A stretch of 64,000 nt of DNA from Aradus depressus (lineage: Eukaryota; Arthropoda; Insecta; Hemiptera; Aradidae), in NCBI GenBank assembly GCA_963662175.1, contig OY759214.1, positions 11,470,001-11,534,000 of the forward strand, read 5' to 3'. The notes beneath the pieces are model-generated. The model ran no database searches. It had not been told where the DNA came from and saw nothing but the letters and a program-made list of their open reading frames with translations. The translations under genes were made by a program, and so were the position numbers. The stretch's first letter is position 1; each line of letters begins with the position of its first letter. Below are positions 32,260 through 43,094 of the stretch, one piece after another.

Positions 32260-32295
32260 GGCTGAGGATGGTAGAAATACCGAAAGTACTCCCAT
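32260..32295 (+). ncRNA. Hammerhead ribozyme-like motif (right arm)
   Basis: TGG, CTGAGGA, T, GGTA-GAAA-TACC, GAAA, GTAC, TC, CCA. Stem I TGG/CCA, stem II of four pairs with a GAAA tetraloop. Stem III is the self-complementary GTAC, which could pair between two molecules as proposed for minimal hammerheads of Penelope-like elements. Cleavage would follow TC. Confidence 0.7.
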
Positions 32296-32686
32296 GTAAA
32301 TATAGTTGGTGAAATTAGACAATATCATAAATAAACAAGTTTTATTTCTTTCAAGTTCATTTGAATTATTTCACAATACCTCTGCAATAATGTCAGTTTT
32401 CAACAAGATATTTGTTATAACTAGGTATTTGGTTTTATTCATTTATTTTTTTTATAGGTAATAAATTTTTTAAATCATATAGATTAGGTAAATCTTTTTA
32501 GAATTTAATCATTGTAACCTTAATTTTAGTTTTACCACTGTTATTTAAAAAAAGGAAGCAAATATTACAGAATAAACAAATACCTCGCTGTAAAGACATG
32601 GGGGTTTCCTAATGGAAATTCTTCATCTACCTGATGTACTTATAAGAACAGTTCGCACTAACCAAATTTGTATTAGTTTATAAATA

Positions 32687-32721
32687 AACCTGACGATGGT
32701 GTAATGCCGAAACCGGTAGTT
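32687..32721 (+). ncRNA. Hammerhead ribozyme-like motif
   Basis: AAC, CTGACGA, T, GGT-GTAAT-GCC, GAAA, CCGG, TA, GTT. Stem I AAC/GTT. Stem III is the self-complementary CCGG. The third pair of stem II is a U-G wobble. Confidence 0.65.
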
Positions 32722-32775
32722 CATATATAAATATTATATAATATATTGAATTATAATATTATAATCATAATATAT

Positions 32776-33100
32776 TTCTTGGTGGTAGGCAGATGTAGTG
32801 GACTAACTTGTCAAATAAGTAATAAGATGTTTCAGTCCAACATTTATTAAACCACGACTAGTTTCGTCAGTAAACTGACATCTAATGGAATCTAAACATA
32901 CATAAACCAAAAATAGTCTAGAATTTTCGAGTAAATTGACATGAGTTTTAATTTACTCAAAATTCTAGACTATTTTTGGTTTATGTATGTTTAGATCCCA
33001 CCTGAAGATGTCAGTTTACTGACGAAACTAGTCGTGGTTCGAAAAATGTTGGACTGATACATCTCATTACTTATTTAACAAGTAAGTCCACTATATCTGC
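32776..33100. repeat. 325 bp palindrome of two hammerhead repeats
   Basis: GGTAGGCAGATGTAGTGGAC at the left is mirrored by GTCCACTATATCTGCCTACC at the right. The arms continue inward through the hammerhead region and CAAAAATAGTCTAGAATTTT to a short centre near 32937. The left-arm hammerhead core is mutated (ATTAGA for CTGAAGA). The right-arm core is intact. Confidence 0.8.
32998..33037 (+). ncRNA. Hammerhead ribozyme-like motif, best conserved
   Basis: CCAC, CTGAAGA, T, stem II GTCAG-TTTA-CTGAC (five pairs), GAAA, CTAG, TC, GTGG. Stem I is CCAC/GTGG, four Watson-Crick pairs. Stem III is the self-complementary CTAG and the predicted cleavage site is after TC. All conserved core bases of the hammerhead are present. 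The only oddity is one extra T between CTGAAGA and stem II. Confidence 0.75.
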
Positions 33101-34460
33101 CTACCCCTTAGCCCCATTCTGTTTAACCTCTACTGCCATGATATGCCTAATCCCCCCACAGTGCTGTTGGCTACCTACGCTGATGACACCTTGCTAATAT
33201 CACAACACCGAGAACTGTCTTCAGCCGTGGATATCCTTCAACCATGTGTGGAAGTCTTGGCGTATTGGTTCAACAGGTGGAAACTTAGGCTTAATGCTGC
33301 CAAAACGGGGGCCAAAATTTTCTCTCTTCGAAGAATAGACACTACCACATTGACAAAACTACACATGAACAACGTTTTCATAGACTACATTCCTAACCAC
33401 GAAACAATAAAATATCTTGGAATTCATTTGGACACAAAATTAACATGGAATCACCACATAAACAACAAACTCACGCAAGCATATACCAGACTATTGCAAC
33501 TCTACCCCCTCATCAACAGAAGATCGCCACTCAAGTACACTTGCAGCATTCTTCTCTACACATCTCTACTCAGACCACTATTCACATATGCAGCACCCAT
33601 CTGGCTAACAACAAACAAAACAAACATTCAAAAACTTCGAAGATTTGAAAACAAGGTTCTCCGTTTGGCAGTAACCGCACCCTGGTTCGTCCGGAACACC
33701 CAAATTCGTCGAGAAACCGGCCTTCCAGATATCGCGGAATTCCTGAAAAGAATTACCACGTCTCACCACGAAGGGCTATCTTTGGTCTTAATGCTGCCAA
33801 AACGGGGGCCAAAATTTTCTCTCTTCGAAGAATAGACACTACCACATTGACAAAACTACACATGAACAACGTTTTCATAGACTACATTCCTAACCACGAA
33901 ACAATAAAATATCTTGGAATTCATTTGGACACAAAATTAACATGGAATCACCACATAAACAACAAACTCACGCAAGCATATACCAGACTATTGCAACTCT
34001 ACCCCCTCATCAACAGAAGATCGCCACTCAAGTACACTTGCAGCATTCTTCTCTACACATCTCTACTCAGACCACTATTCACATATGCAGCACCCATCTG
34101 GCTAACAACAAACAAAACAAACATTCAAAAACTTCGAAGATTTGAAAACAAGGTTCTCCGTTTGGCAGTAACCGCACCCTGGTTCGTCCGGAACACCCAA
34201 ATTCGTCGAGAAACCGGCCTTCCAGATATCGCGGAATTCCTGAAAAGAATTACCACGTCTCACCACGAAGGGCTATCTTTGGTCTCAGGGGCTCAATTTT
34301 ATCAATTGGGCCAACCAACCCAAAACAGAAGGCTAAAACCTCGCCTTTACCAGCACACCTTGTACTCAACTATTTATTTATTTGTATTTTTTATTTATTT
34401 ATTTTTTGCTGTGTAGAGTGCTTTCTACACTGGAAACAGAAATAAAGTTGTGTTTTTTTT
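33101..34460 (+). pseudogene. Jockey LINE fragment, third family, with internal tandem duplication
   Basis: The frame enters at PLSPILFNLY, so the element is 5' truncated inside the reverse transcriptase. It then has YADD (in ATYADDTLLIS), KYLGIHLDTKLTW, LLRPLFTYAAPIW and RLAVTAPWFVRN. After GLSLV the sequence jumps back to the region after LRLNA and repeats it. Because the repeat is 497 bp, not a multiple of three, the first frame stops at 33835. The second copy runs from 33847 to the natural C-terminus (RRLKPRLYQ) at 34416. A 3' UTR with AATAAAGTTGTG follows. Dead element. Confidence 0.85.
33291..34284 (+). repeat. Exact-looking 497 bp tandem duplication
   Basis: 33291-33787 and 33788-34284 read the same throughout as far as I can follow by eye, including TTAATGCTGCCAAAACGGGG at the start of unit 1 and of unit 2. 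Junction: GGTC then TTAATG. Confidence 0.9.
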
Positions 34461-34858
34461 TTCTTATTTAATCATAATATTGTGAAATAGAAAATTATTC
34501 GAGAGAAAAAATAAGTTTGTTTTATACATTGACTATTTGTCTTGAAGGTTGAGGTAACTATTATACTTTCTGTATATTAAAGGCAAATATCCAACTGAGA
34601 GAACAAATGCTAATGTTGAAGAAATAAAATGATACTTAAATAGAGAATATATACTTCAATAACTTTGAATTTATCCAGGTTAGCAGGCGCCTCACTTAAC
34701 TGTATGTATTTCCCTTGAGAACAATACGAGTAGCAACCCAACCCACCATCAAGAAAATGCTCTTTTTCATAAATGTAGACACAATGGAACAAGTGAGCGG
34801 TTCATAGTACCATCAATAAGGGACTAAGAAAGAAAAATATCATCGGATAATCACTGGC
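34461..34858. other. Unassigned stretch
   Basis: AT-rich. A 60-codon minus-strand frame (34610-34792) has no motif. Confidence 0.4.
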
Positions 34859-35960
34859 AATTTACTTCCCCAGCACGAATTAATCAATTAAGTTTTCGCT
34901 CTTCCTCTAAAACCAATCGATTGTGTTGGATAAAAATAATGGTTGACTTACACAGGGACAATATATACTGAATTTCATGTCGATAGATCATAACATTAGC
35001 ATATATTAGAATATTTCAGTTTAGCTTTCGGCTGATTTGTCTGCAAATTAATAGATGTCGTCATAATGGGGTTTTGAATATACACATTAAATTTTGTACA
35101 CATTCATTTTTAACACAACATTGAATTTCAATTACAAAATTTTAAAGAAAGAAGTCGGAAGTATTAATCGATTAACTTTTCGCTAACCACAAAAAAAAAA
35201 AACTAACATTCAATAGTTTATCTAAAAATAGGGGCTCCTTAGGGAGCCAATGTGGCCGTGCGGGCTAGGGCTTAGGGCTTTGGTCGCATGGTCTCACCAT
35301 GGTTTGCGGGTTCGAATCCCGTCCGGGAGTGAGTTTTATTTCGTAGATAGAACTCCCTCCCGGAGCGATGGATGTAGTAAATAACTTAATAACAAACACA
35401 AATGGCTAGTGTGGTGTCTGCCGAGGCCACTCAAAAAAAAAATTGGGGCTCCTAAATATTTATACTAAATTTTGTGTCGATTATCATTAAATCGCAGTCA
35501 TTAGTTTTTTAATTGAGCCCCCCCCCCCCCCCCCCCCCCGCCTGAATCCGTCCTTTCCTTCGTCCGATATCGCTGCAATTTGACAGGTTATGTCTTCATT
35601 GGGTTTTCACTTCAAATATGAAATTTCATGACGATAGGTGTTCTGCTTATAAGGTTCAGGTCATACATATAAAATAGAGACATTCATTCTATCGGCAGTT
35701 ATTAGAGTTTTTGTGTTCAGCCTCCCACTAAATCCCTTCCATTTGGTCAATTTGGCTGAAAATCATTAGGTGTTGTCATTGGAAGGTTCTGGATTCACAT
35801 CTATAATTTCGTGTCGATACATTCATTCTATCGGTAATTATCGAGTTCAGACACAGAACCTTTTTTTTTTTTTCATATTTGGAATCTGGAGTTCGGGAAA
35901 CATGAAATACCGGTGAATCAACACCAAATTTTTGACCGATTACATAACTTCCCCTATATG
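34859..35960 (-). repeat. Repeat A copy, full span, split by a SINE2
   Basis: It begins ATTTACTTCCCCAGCACGAA and ends ACATAACTTCCCCTATAT. Without the SINE2 (35242-35444) it is about 0.9 kb, one of the longest copies. A run of about 19 C residues starts at 35520. Confidence 0.75.
35242..35444 (+). mobile_element. SINE2, full copy inside repeat A
   Basis: GGGGCTCCTTA (35231-35241) before and GGGGCTCCTAA (35445-35455) after form an 11 bp target duplication with one change. The tRNA-like head with B box GGGTTCGAATCCC is intact. The A tail is short. Confidence 0.85.
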
Positions 35961-36689
35961 AGGGGTGGAGGGGCGCTCTGCGCAATATTGATAGTCCACT
36001 GTGAGGGGTGGGCAGATGAAGGTCACCAATGGTCCTCATCCAATGCCACGCTCCACCTCCACCTAGTTCTTCGTTGAGACTCCCCCGGTCTCTGTATATT
36101 CTTCTTTCCCCTTCAGTCAGGCTTCAGGATCACTATTTTCATTGGGATTAGGACCTGGTTACGGGGGATCTCCCATGCAAGTTCTCAACGGATACTACTC
36201 TAACCTGTATCATTACTATGCGATATTCTTTTGAGGTCCTCATGACAAAAGATGGTAACCGTGGCGAGCAGTTAGTTCGTGAAGAAGTTGATTTGAGGAA
36301 CAAGATCATATAGCGCATAGGATCCCTAACTATTACCCAATTAAATCTGTATAATGCTGCGGGGCAGCCATTTTATTTGAAGTGAAACTTCTTTAGCAAG
36401 ACTAGTGAATCGGAATATAAAAAATCAAACATGAAACGAGAGGGGGATGGGGGAAGGAGTTTAGGTCGGTGTCGATGCATCAGCTGTTGTGTGCTACGAG
36501 TTTAGGTCGGTGTCGATGCATCAGCTGTTGTGTGCTACGGTTTATGCGTTAAAATAATACGTTTGAATTTTTATTTAATACCTACTTTTAGTTTTATTCT
36601 GAGTTAGTGTTAAATAGTTTTCGCAATGATGTGATTGGAACTTTGTGAGCTCTCTAATGCAAAATGATTGTAGCTGTGAACTTGGAATG
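35961..36689. other. Unassigned stretch
   Basis: Contains a GC-richer part (36000-36240) without a supported ORF, and the short tandem repeat listed separately. Confidence 0.4.
36456..36539. repeat. Two-unit tandem repeat of 42 bp
   Basis: GAGTTTAGGTCGGTGTCGAT followed by GCATCAGCTGTTGTGTGCTA occurs twice in immediate succession, without a visible difference. Confidence 0.85.
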
Positions 36690-36900
36690 AAGAAGTCACA
36701 TGTGCTAACTTAGGGAACATTTTACGAAGTAACGCTTATATTTATGGCATAATCAAAAATCTTTTCACATGTACGATACATGTCGAAAACCGTCCAGAAA
36801 TGTCGTTTTGAAATCAATTTTTAGTCTTTTGCTTGATTTCCGTGAAAACGGTTATTCCTATTGAAAAATTGACTTTTACGAAAATGCCCTCAAATTTAAG
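36690..36900 (+). repeat. Repeat E, copy 1
   Basis: Shares AACGCTTATATTTATGGCAT with AATCAAAAATCTT, then TGATTTCCGTGAAAACGGTT, with 38455-38705 in the same direction. Origin unknown, no ORF. Confidence 0.6.
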
Positions 36901-37214
36901 ACAGGACCAATAAGATTAAAGTTATAGCACATCAAAGAAGGAACATTTTCAATTTTCTGAGGAAATATTTCCAAGTAATGTTTAAATTGAAACGCATAGC
37001 ATCGAATTTAAAAATATAGGTGATGCACAATAACAGGACTTACCCTTCCCTCCCTCTTGTCAATTCATTTATACTATCATTACTGGTTATAAGAAAGTCA
37101 ATGTCAGAACTACGCTGTATTATGAAACAAAGAAAATCACTGATGCCTGCACTTTACATTAAAAGAATGACATTCTACAGAAAAATTAAAAGAATTAATA
37201 TAATAAACCTTCGG

Positions 37215-37395
37215 GTGGGACTTAAGGGATGGTCCCGAGCCTGTATGATATCAGGTACTCGTTTAAAAAAAACCCTATCCTAGGTGAATAAAAGTTTAGG
37301 GTAGTCAAAATTTAGGACTCCCACAGTAGACAGGCTCTTGTCCACGAGAGTGACGAAAGAGCGCTCTGGTAGTAGGCGATTTGACCTAGCTACTA
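37215..37395 (+). mobile_element. SINE1 fragment
   Basis: Body from GATGGTCCCGAGCCTGTATG to CGAAAGAGCGCTCTGGTAGT and ATTTGACCTAGC. The tRNA-like head is absent. Confidence 0.75.
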
Positions 37396-38454
37396 CAATA
37401 AACCAAAATAGTTATTGAGTAGAAGCTATTTGACAAAATCGCAAATGCACTTATATAAAGATTTATAGATATTTTCCTATTTTCTATAGAGAGAAGAAGG
37501 TTTTATTGGTGTTGTGAAGGTTTCTGTTGTAATATTGTTATCACAGCTGTCAGGTCAGCTCCAAAGAACTTCATACTTTGTTGCCCATCCTTCTGTTTTA
37601 TGAGTGCTGGAAGGCTATCACAAAGAAAGAATTTCTGATGAGTTTCGAGAAGAGGGAACCTTGAACAGCCGTCTCATTTTATATATTGGATATTTCTTTT
37701 GTTTCATGTCTTATAAAAGTCAGTTGATTTTGATAGAGTTTTTCTATCTGTATGAGTAAGTTGTAGTCACGTCGAGAAAGAATAAAATACAATTTGTATC
37801 ATTTATTTGTCAAATCAACCAACATTTTGGTAAGTATATACTTTCCGACCCCTCCTAATTACAAAAATACCAGCACGTATTAATTTTAGGGGAGAATCTC
37901 GACGCAAAAATCCTAATAACTGCCGATGTAAACAATTGGCTTTTAGATTAAATAATCGGAAGGTTTTGGGGGAGAGTAAAAACTTACTTTTTTTTTTTTA
38001 AGTAATTGTAAAAATCTTTGGTTAGAAAATTTGTTTCTGGAAAGAAAAACACTACAATATATATTGAAAGTTTTCTTTTAGTCTTATAGTACAGCTGTAT
38101 TTGTAGAAGGCACTGACTCTTCTCATTGAGACTGGAAGGGCCCATTGGCAAACAGTGATAAAGGGAGTAGGCCTCCTGACGTAGGGCCGGCCCTATATAA
38201 GGCCCTACCCCCTCTCATTTGATTAGTGACCCCCGCTCTGAACCTCATATAAGGCTGATGGAACGTGACAAGTGCCGTAACGAGCCCTCTCGTCTATCTC
38301 CAGATAGAACCTAAATTCAACTTGGTCCCGAGTTTCTTACCAACCATACTAACTTTCTTACACCTATAGTAATCGTGTGAAAAATCCGAGATCGAGTTTT
38401 CAGTAAATTTTCACGTTTCAAGGTCCCCTGAATACCATTTGACCATTTTCATGA
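37396..38454. other. Unassigned stretch
   Basis: A short hairpin GTAGGGCCGGCCCTATATAA / GGCCCTAC lies near 38180-38210. I see no gene, RNA or named repeat. Confidence 0.4.
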
Positions 38455-38705
38455 ATATGTCACATGCGCTAAATTAGATCTATAATAAATTTTGCCCGAA
38501 ATCGGACGAGAAATGAGACTACATTTTGGGGCCATGTTACAAGATACCGCTTATATTTATGACTTAATCAAAAATCTTGGAGTAAACCGATTTGGAGTAA
38601 ACCGTCCTAAAATGTCCCTTTGAAACACATATTTTTAGACGTTTCCTTGATTTCCTCGAAAACTGTTAGTCCTATCGAAAAATTGTTTCTTACCAAAAAT
38701 GTTTC
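38455..38705 (+). repeat. Repeat E, copy 2
   Basis: Matches copy 1 at 36690-36900, for example ACCGCTTATATTTATGACTT and CCTTGATTTCCTCGAAAACT. Confidence 0.6.
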
Positions 38706-38746
38706 TTATTAAATTTTATAATATCGCTGATATAATTTTATGTAGG

Positions 38747-39089
38747 TTAGGTTAGGTTTTATGACTCATGCCCGGGCTTTAACAACGAGGTCATATCGCC
38801 TACTACCAGAGCGCTCTTTCGTCACTCTGATGGACATGAGCCCGACTCTACTGTGGGAGTCCTAAATTTTGCCTACCCTAAATTTTTATTCATCTAGGGT
38901 AGGGGTCTTTAACGAGTACCTGACATCGTACAGGCTCGGGACCATCGCTTAACGTCCCATCCGAAGGACGGCGTGCTCAAGTTTATTTTACCTCCCAGAT
39001 AAAATAAACTAAGGGCCTCGGTCGGGCTACGAACCCACGACCTTGAGCTCAGAAGTCAAGCACGCATACCACTGAGCTACCGGCGCCCT
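38747..39089 (-). mobile_element. SINE1, best full-length copy
   Basis: ATTTTATGTAGG flanks both sides (38735-38746 and 39090-39101), a 12 bp target duplication. In SINE direction it starts AGGGCGCCGGTAGCTCAGTG (A box) and has a mutated B box (GGTTCGTAGCCC). It then has the paired words TTATTTTATCTGGGAGGTAA and AGAGCGCTCTGGTAGTAGGC, and ends with CCTAA repeats. Length is 343 bp. Confidence 0.9.
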
Positions 39090-39185
39090 ATTTTATGTAG
39101 GAGAGTTCTGGTTGGAAGTAGAATAGTGGTAAATTAAATAAAACAAAGAACTTGTCTTTTTTATTGTCTAATTCCACAAAAATAT

Positions 39186-39335
39186 ATGCAGTTAGTTATT
39201 GTGACTCATGCCCGGGCTTTAACTACAAGGTCATTTTACCAACTACCAGAACGCTCTTTCGTAATTCATGGGGACATGAGCCCGACTCAGTGGAAGTCCT
39301 AAATTTTGCCAACCTAGATTTTTATGGAATAAGTC
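39186..39335 (-). mobile_element. SINE1 fragment
   Basis: TGACTCATGCCCGGGCTTTA through AACGCTCTTTCGTAATTCAT to CCTAAATTTTGCCAACC. The head is missing. Confidence 0.75.
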
Positions 39336-39554
39336 AATATTTTAAGCCACAACTGTGCAAAAAATGCAAAACCAGCGACTGGGCTGACATGTACTATACA
39401 AAAATAAAAAAAATAAAATATGACATGAGAGGCTTGAGAGAGGAAAAACACCCAGCGGTGAACCCTCATGACATCACTTCACAACAGGAGATCTCTTTGC
39501 CAAACTCTCTTTAATCTTCTTCACTTAAGATTTTGCGAACTTCCGGATTGGTGT
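39336..39554. other. Unassigned stretch
   Basis: A 120-codon plus-strand frame (39152-39514) runs out of the SINE and continues here with KPQLCKKCKTSDWADMYY. No domain is recognised. Confidence 0.35.
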
Positions 39555-40085
39555 GTAATTATATTTTGGTGTAGAAACGTTGATATAAATGTTTAATGCT
39601 TGTGTCTATGGATGTGTCGTTCAAGTCGCTGTGTAAAGTCTTGTTGCTAACGTATGGTGGGCATTGCGTGATCAGTCGGAGAGTCTTGGATTGAAATACC
39701 TGTATTCTTTTGATGTTCGAAGTCTTGGCTGTACCATATATTTGTAAGCCATAGGTCCAGAGAGGTCGGAGAAGACAGGTATAACAATTTAGTTTTTGTC
39801 GAGTAGATAATTTAGAACGCCTATTCAAAATACTGTACAATAGTCTAAGTCGCCGGTCTAGTGTGAGTCGTGTCGTCCGAGTGTGAGAGTTCCAAGTCAG
39901 CCCTCTATGGAGGGTTAATCCTAAATATTTTACGGAAGAGGTATGAGGTAATGGCTGGTTTTCAATGATTACTGGGGGACAGTCATCACGGCGGAGAGCG
40001 AATGTTACGTGTTGACATTTTGTGGGGTTAAATTTAATTTTCCACGATTTATTCCTAACTTCAATTTTGTTGAGGTAATAAAAAA
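39555..40085 (-). pseudogene. Jockey LINE fragment
   Basis: The minus frame is open from about 40075 to 39559. It contains WKIKFNPTKCQHVTFALRR, VKYLGLTLHRGLTW, CLLRPLWTYGLQIYG, RIQVFQSKTLRLITQCPPYV and a truncated FYTKI end. This is the connection and C-terminal region after the polymerase palm of a Jockey ORF2. Both the catalytic part and the 3' end are missing. It resembles the fragment at 31634-31930 more than the element at 17860-22146. Confidence 0.8.
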
Positions 40086-40194
40086 GTTAAAAAATTCTTT
40101 GTTTCATTTATTTTATTAGCTTTCCACCATACTGTCACGGATCGCAAAAATGTATTCTCGACAGTCATAAATGTTGTTTATTCACCTGGACTTG

Positions 40195-40312
40195 CAGTCT
40201 TTAACGAGTACCTGACATAGCACAGGCTCGGGACCATCGCGTGATGTCCCACCCAGAGTACGGCATACTCAAGGTTTTTTTTTTTTTATCTTCCAGTTAA
40301 AAAGCTACCAGC
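40195..40312 (-). mobile_element. SINE1 fragment, 5' half
   Basis: CTTTAACGAGTACCTGACAT to AAAAGCTACCAGCGCCCTC, including the tRNA-like start but with most of the head deleted. Confidence 0.7.
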
Positions 40313-40750
40313 GCCCTCTACTTAAGCACATTTCAACTTGAATTACTGAGAGAAATGGAGAAGAAACTAGGCCCCAGTTGGTTCAACGAGAGCTAAGCAG
40401 ATCAGTGCAAAAAAGTAGGATCATGTAGATTATCTAAAGCTCTGAGGTTTTTGTAAAAATGGCCGCTGTTAACCTCGAGAGGAGGCCTCCCCTAATTGCT
40501 CAATTGAAACGAACCCACCCATTCAGAAAACAAGACCCATTTAAGTCTTTGAACACGTAACTACTACACTCTACACCCTCATCTTCAACAGTAAATATTC
40601 TACTAACATTCTACTATATACATTATACTCTTGACTCTGACAATAACAATTAACATTTACGTCATTAGACGTTAAGTATTAACTTTGGGTAATAAAAAAT
40701 TATTGCTCAACTCTTAAGTGCCAGGAAATATATTTATTATGAACTTCTAT
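40313..40750. other. Unassigned stretch
   Basis: No supported feature. Confidence 0.4.
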
Positions 40751-40754
40751 AAAA

Positions 40755-40832
40755 AAAACCTGAAGAAAACCCCCTATACAGAAATCTGAAGAGAAACCCG
40801 TATACAGAAACCTGAAGAGAAACCCCCAGAAA
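40755..40832. repeat. Minisatellite, three units of ~26 bp
   Basis: Units related to TATACAGAAACCTGAAGAGA plus AACCCC. Confidence 0.75.
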
Positions 40833-42009
40833 CCATCATGAAAAAAAATAAATAGAATGATTGCTTCATGGGTCCTAGTCGTAATTAAAAAAAAAAAGCA
40901 AATGTGTGAGAATTGATGTATAAACATCTGCTTTAGTGTCAAACATTTGCTGTCGTGCACTGATTTTGATTAAAATTTGTTTTATAATGTTACAATAAGA
41001 GAAGTAGTATGAGGAATTAAACTTTCAAATGTATTGTTCTTCAATTTCTTTTATACATGAAATAGCTAAAGTAAGATATATACAACTGTGATTGTAGTAT
41101 ATCTAAATACCGAGAGAATACAGCGTCGATGGTAGTTTTCGAATTTATTGTTGAAATACATCGATTCGTATTCATTTGTAGATTAAGTTTGTAATTTAAA
41201 AATGAAATAAGCTCTTCAGTATCTCCTGAAATGTGTAAGAACATATATTATTTTTTGTGACAATATGACAACAAATATATTATTTATTGATCTATATTTC
41301 CAGCAGTTATTTTTATTATATAATATATTGAAATATTATGTATTATATTTTTTTAGATTTACCCTGCTATAAATTAGGTTGGATTAATCGGAAAATAGTG
41401 AATACAGAAATACTCACTGTAGTATGGACTGGAAATTGGAATTTGGAAATCGGTGACAATATAAAATTTAGATAAGGTGGTGGCGGTTTTGGATTTACAA
41501 ATGAAATTTGGTTTCGATATGTTCATTTTACGGACAGTGGAGTATTTGAATGAGTGTTCGAAACCCGGTCAGGACGACACATATTGATTTTCAAAAAAAT
41601 TGACCAAAGTGTGACTAATTTTTTTTTATGTACAACCCTTCTGTCTCTTTCTTCTTCATTTTTTCTGGAGAATTACCGTTTTATAAAAAGGATTGTTTTT
41701 CACCATCTCTTAGAGGACAGAAATCCGAACAAGACACAACCCTTGTCTCCGTTCTCCTATAATAGAACTGTATGGTGTTAGGTGGCTTTCAGAAGACAAC
41801 AATCTTTATTTGGGTCGACAGACTTGTTGGAGCGTACAATCAGAACAAACAAACAAACTTTTTTTACAACCCAATATATATTTATTTTGTAATGAAGGGA
41901 CTATACAAATCTTCAACGAGAAAAAGTTGGTTGGAAAACTAAACAAAGTGATTAGCATTTCAATCATATTTTTATTATATTTTACTCGTGCTGGTGATTT
42001 ACAAAGGGG
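40833..42009. other. Unassigned AT-rich stretch
   Basis: A decayed repeat A piece is seen at about 41470-41610 (TTTCGATATGTTCATTTTAC, CAGGACGACACATATTGATT). Frames of 60-75 codons here have no motif. Confidence 0.4.
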
Positions 42010-42437
42010 TTCCTAAATCCTCATACTAAATTTTGTGTCGATACATTCATAGCATCGGCAGTTATTGATCACCCCTTTCCCGTCTGCCGATTCCAATAAG
42101 TGTCGTCCTTATGCGGTTTTCAATTCACATATGAAATTTTGTGTCGATACATTTAAAAGAACGGAAGTTATTAAAGTTTTTCAGTTAAGTCTCTCCCCTA
42201 ATCCCCCCTCCCCTTTGACCGATTTGGCTGAAAAACAATAGGTGTCGTCATTAGAGGGTTGTGGGTTAACGTATAAAATTTTGTGTCGATACATTTATTC
42301 TATCGGGAGTTATCGTGTTCACAGACACACATATAGACAGCATTTTTTTTTTGTTGTATTTGTAATCTAGAGGTCGGAAAACTTAAAATTCCGCATCGAA
42401 TTGTAGACCGATTACATAACTTGTCCTATACTTCGTA
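42010..42437 (-). repeat. Repeat A copy
   Basis: From TTCCTAAATCCTCATACTAA to ACTTGTCCTATACTTCGTAT. Block order is normal. Confidence 0.75.
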
Positions 42438-42464
42438 TAGCGGTACAAAATATCATATGTGAAG

Positions 42465-42672
42465 AGCCCAATGAGGACATAACTTGTCAAAATTGGGGAT
42501 TGAGGAAATGCTCTCTATATGTGTGTCGATAACTCCCGATAGAATGAATTTAACGACACAAAATTTAGTGAGGATTTAAAAGTAAGTCAACTGTTTAATA
42601 TTAGCGCAAAGGTTCAGAGGAGGCGCGAACAGTTAATTGATTAATTCGTTCTAGGGAAGTACATTGACGTTG
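42465..42672 (+). repeat. Repeat A fragment, opposite orientation
   Basis: Ends with TTAATTGATTAATTCGTTCT then AGGGAAGTACATTGACG, the usual repeat A terminus. Confidence 0.65.
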
Positions 42673-43094
42673 ATTCAACGACCTTTTATTTTATGTTATT
42701 TTTTTATTTTTTGTTTTAGCGGAATTTTGAAACTAGTTGCAGCCCATAACCGGTTTGTTATCATACTCCTGAAGACAGGAGTCACGAGGCCCAGGACCGA
42801 ATGAAGTGAGACGAGCTGTCTCTAGCTCACTCCATCAACATTTCTCCATCTTCAGTGGGACTAATGACTTTAATCTGGAACCAGCTAGCTATCTTCACAT
42901 GATATGATGGAATTATCCAGAAATATCCTACATTCCCTCTCTCCTGGAAACCTGCTAGATTTCCCAGAGCTGGTGGATGGGTTGCCAACAGCCTCGTTAT
43001 ACTGGGATGTGTCAATTGTATAATTCCAAGGGGGCCTCAAGTAAATAATAAGAAAAAAAAAAAAAAAAAAAAAAACTATTCTACATACCATCGG
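42673..43094. other. Unassigned stretch
   Basis: A GC-balanced region (42730-43030) has two overlapping minus-strand frames of 62 and 82 codons (42827-43133). There is no recognised domain or splice signal. Confidence 0.35.

Larger units (their letters stand above)
32101..32400. repeat. Inverted pair of hammerhead repeats
   Basis: The block from AAATAAAACTTGTTTATTTA to CATCCTCAGCCAAAAGCATA (32105-32203) is mirrored by TATGCTTTTGGCTGAGGATG to AAATAAACAAGTTTTATTTC (32252-32349), with about 50 bp between. Each arm holds a hammerhead core. A third copy lies at 51083-51293 and 56541-56625, split by the CR1-group LINE. Confidence 0.8.

Noticed and set aside
36456..36539. Target duplication of a lost insertion
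   Set aside because: Two 42 bp units stand directly side by side with nothing between. A simple tandem duplication is enough.
38743..38760. Interstitial telomere array
   Set aside because: Only two to three TTAGG units occur, always at the 3' end of SINE1 copies, so this is a SINE tail.
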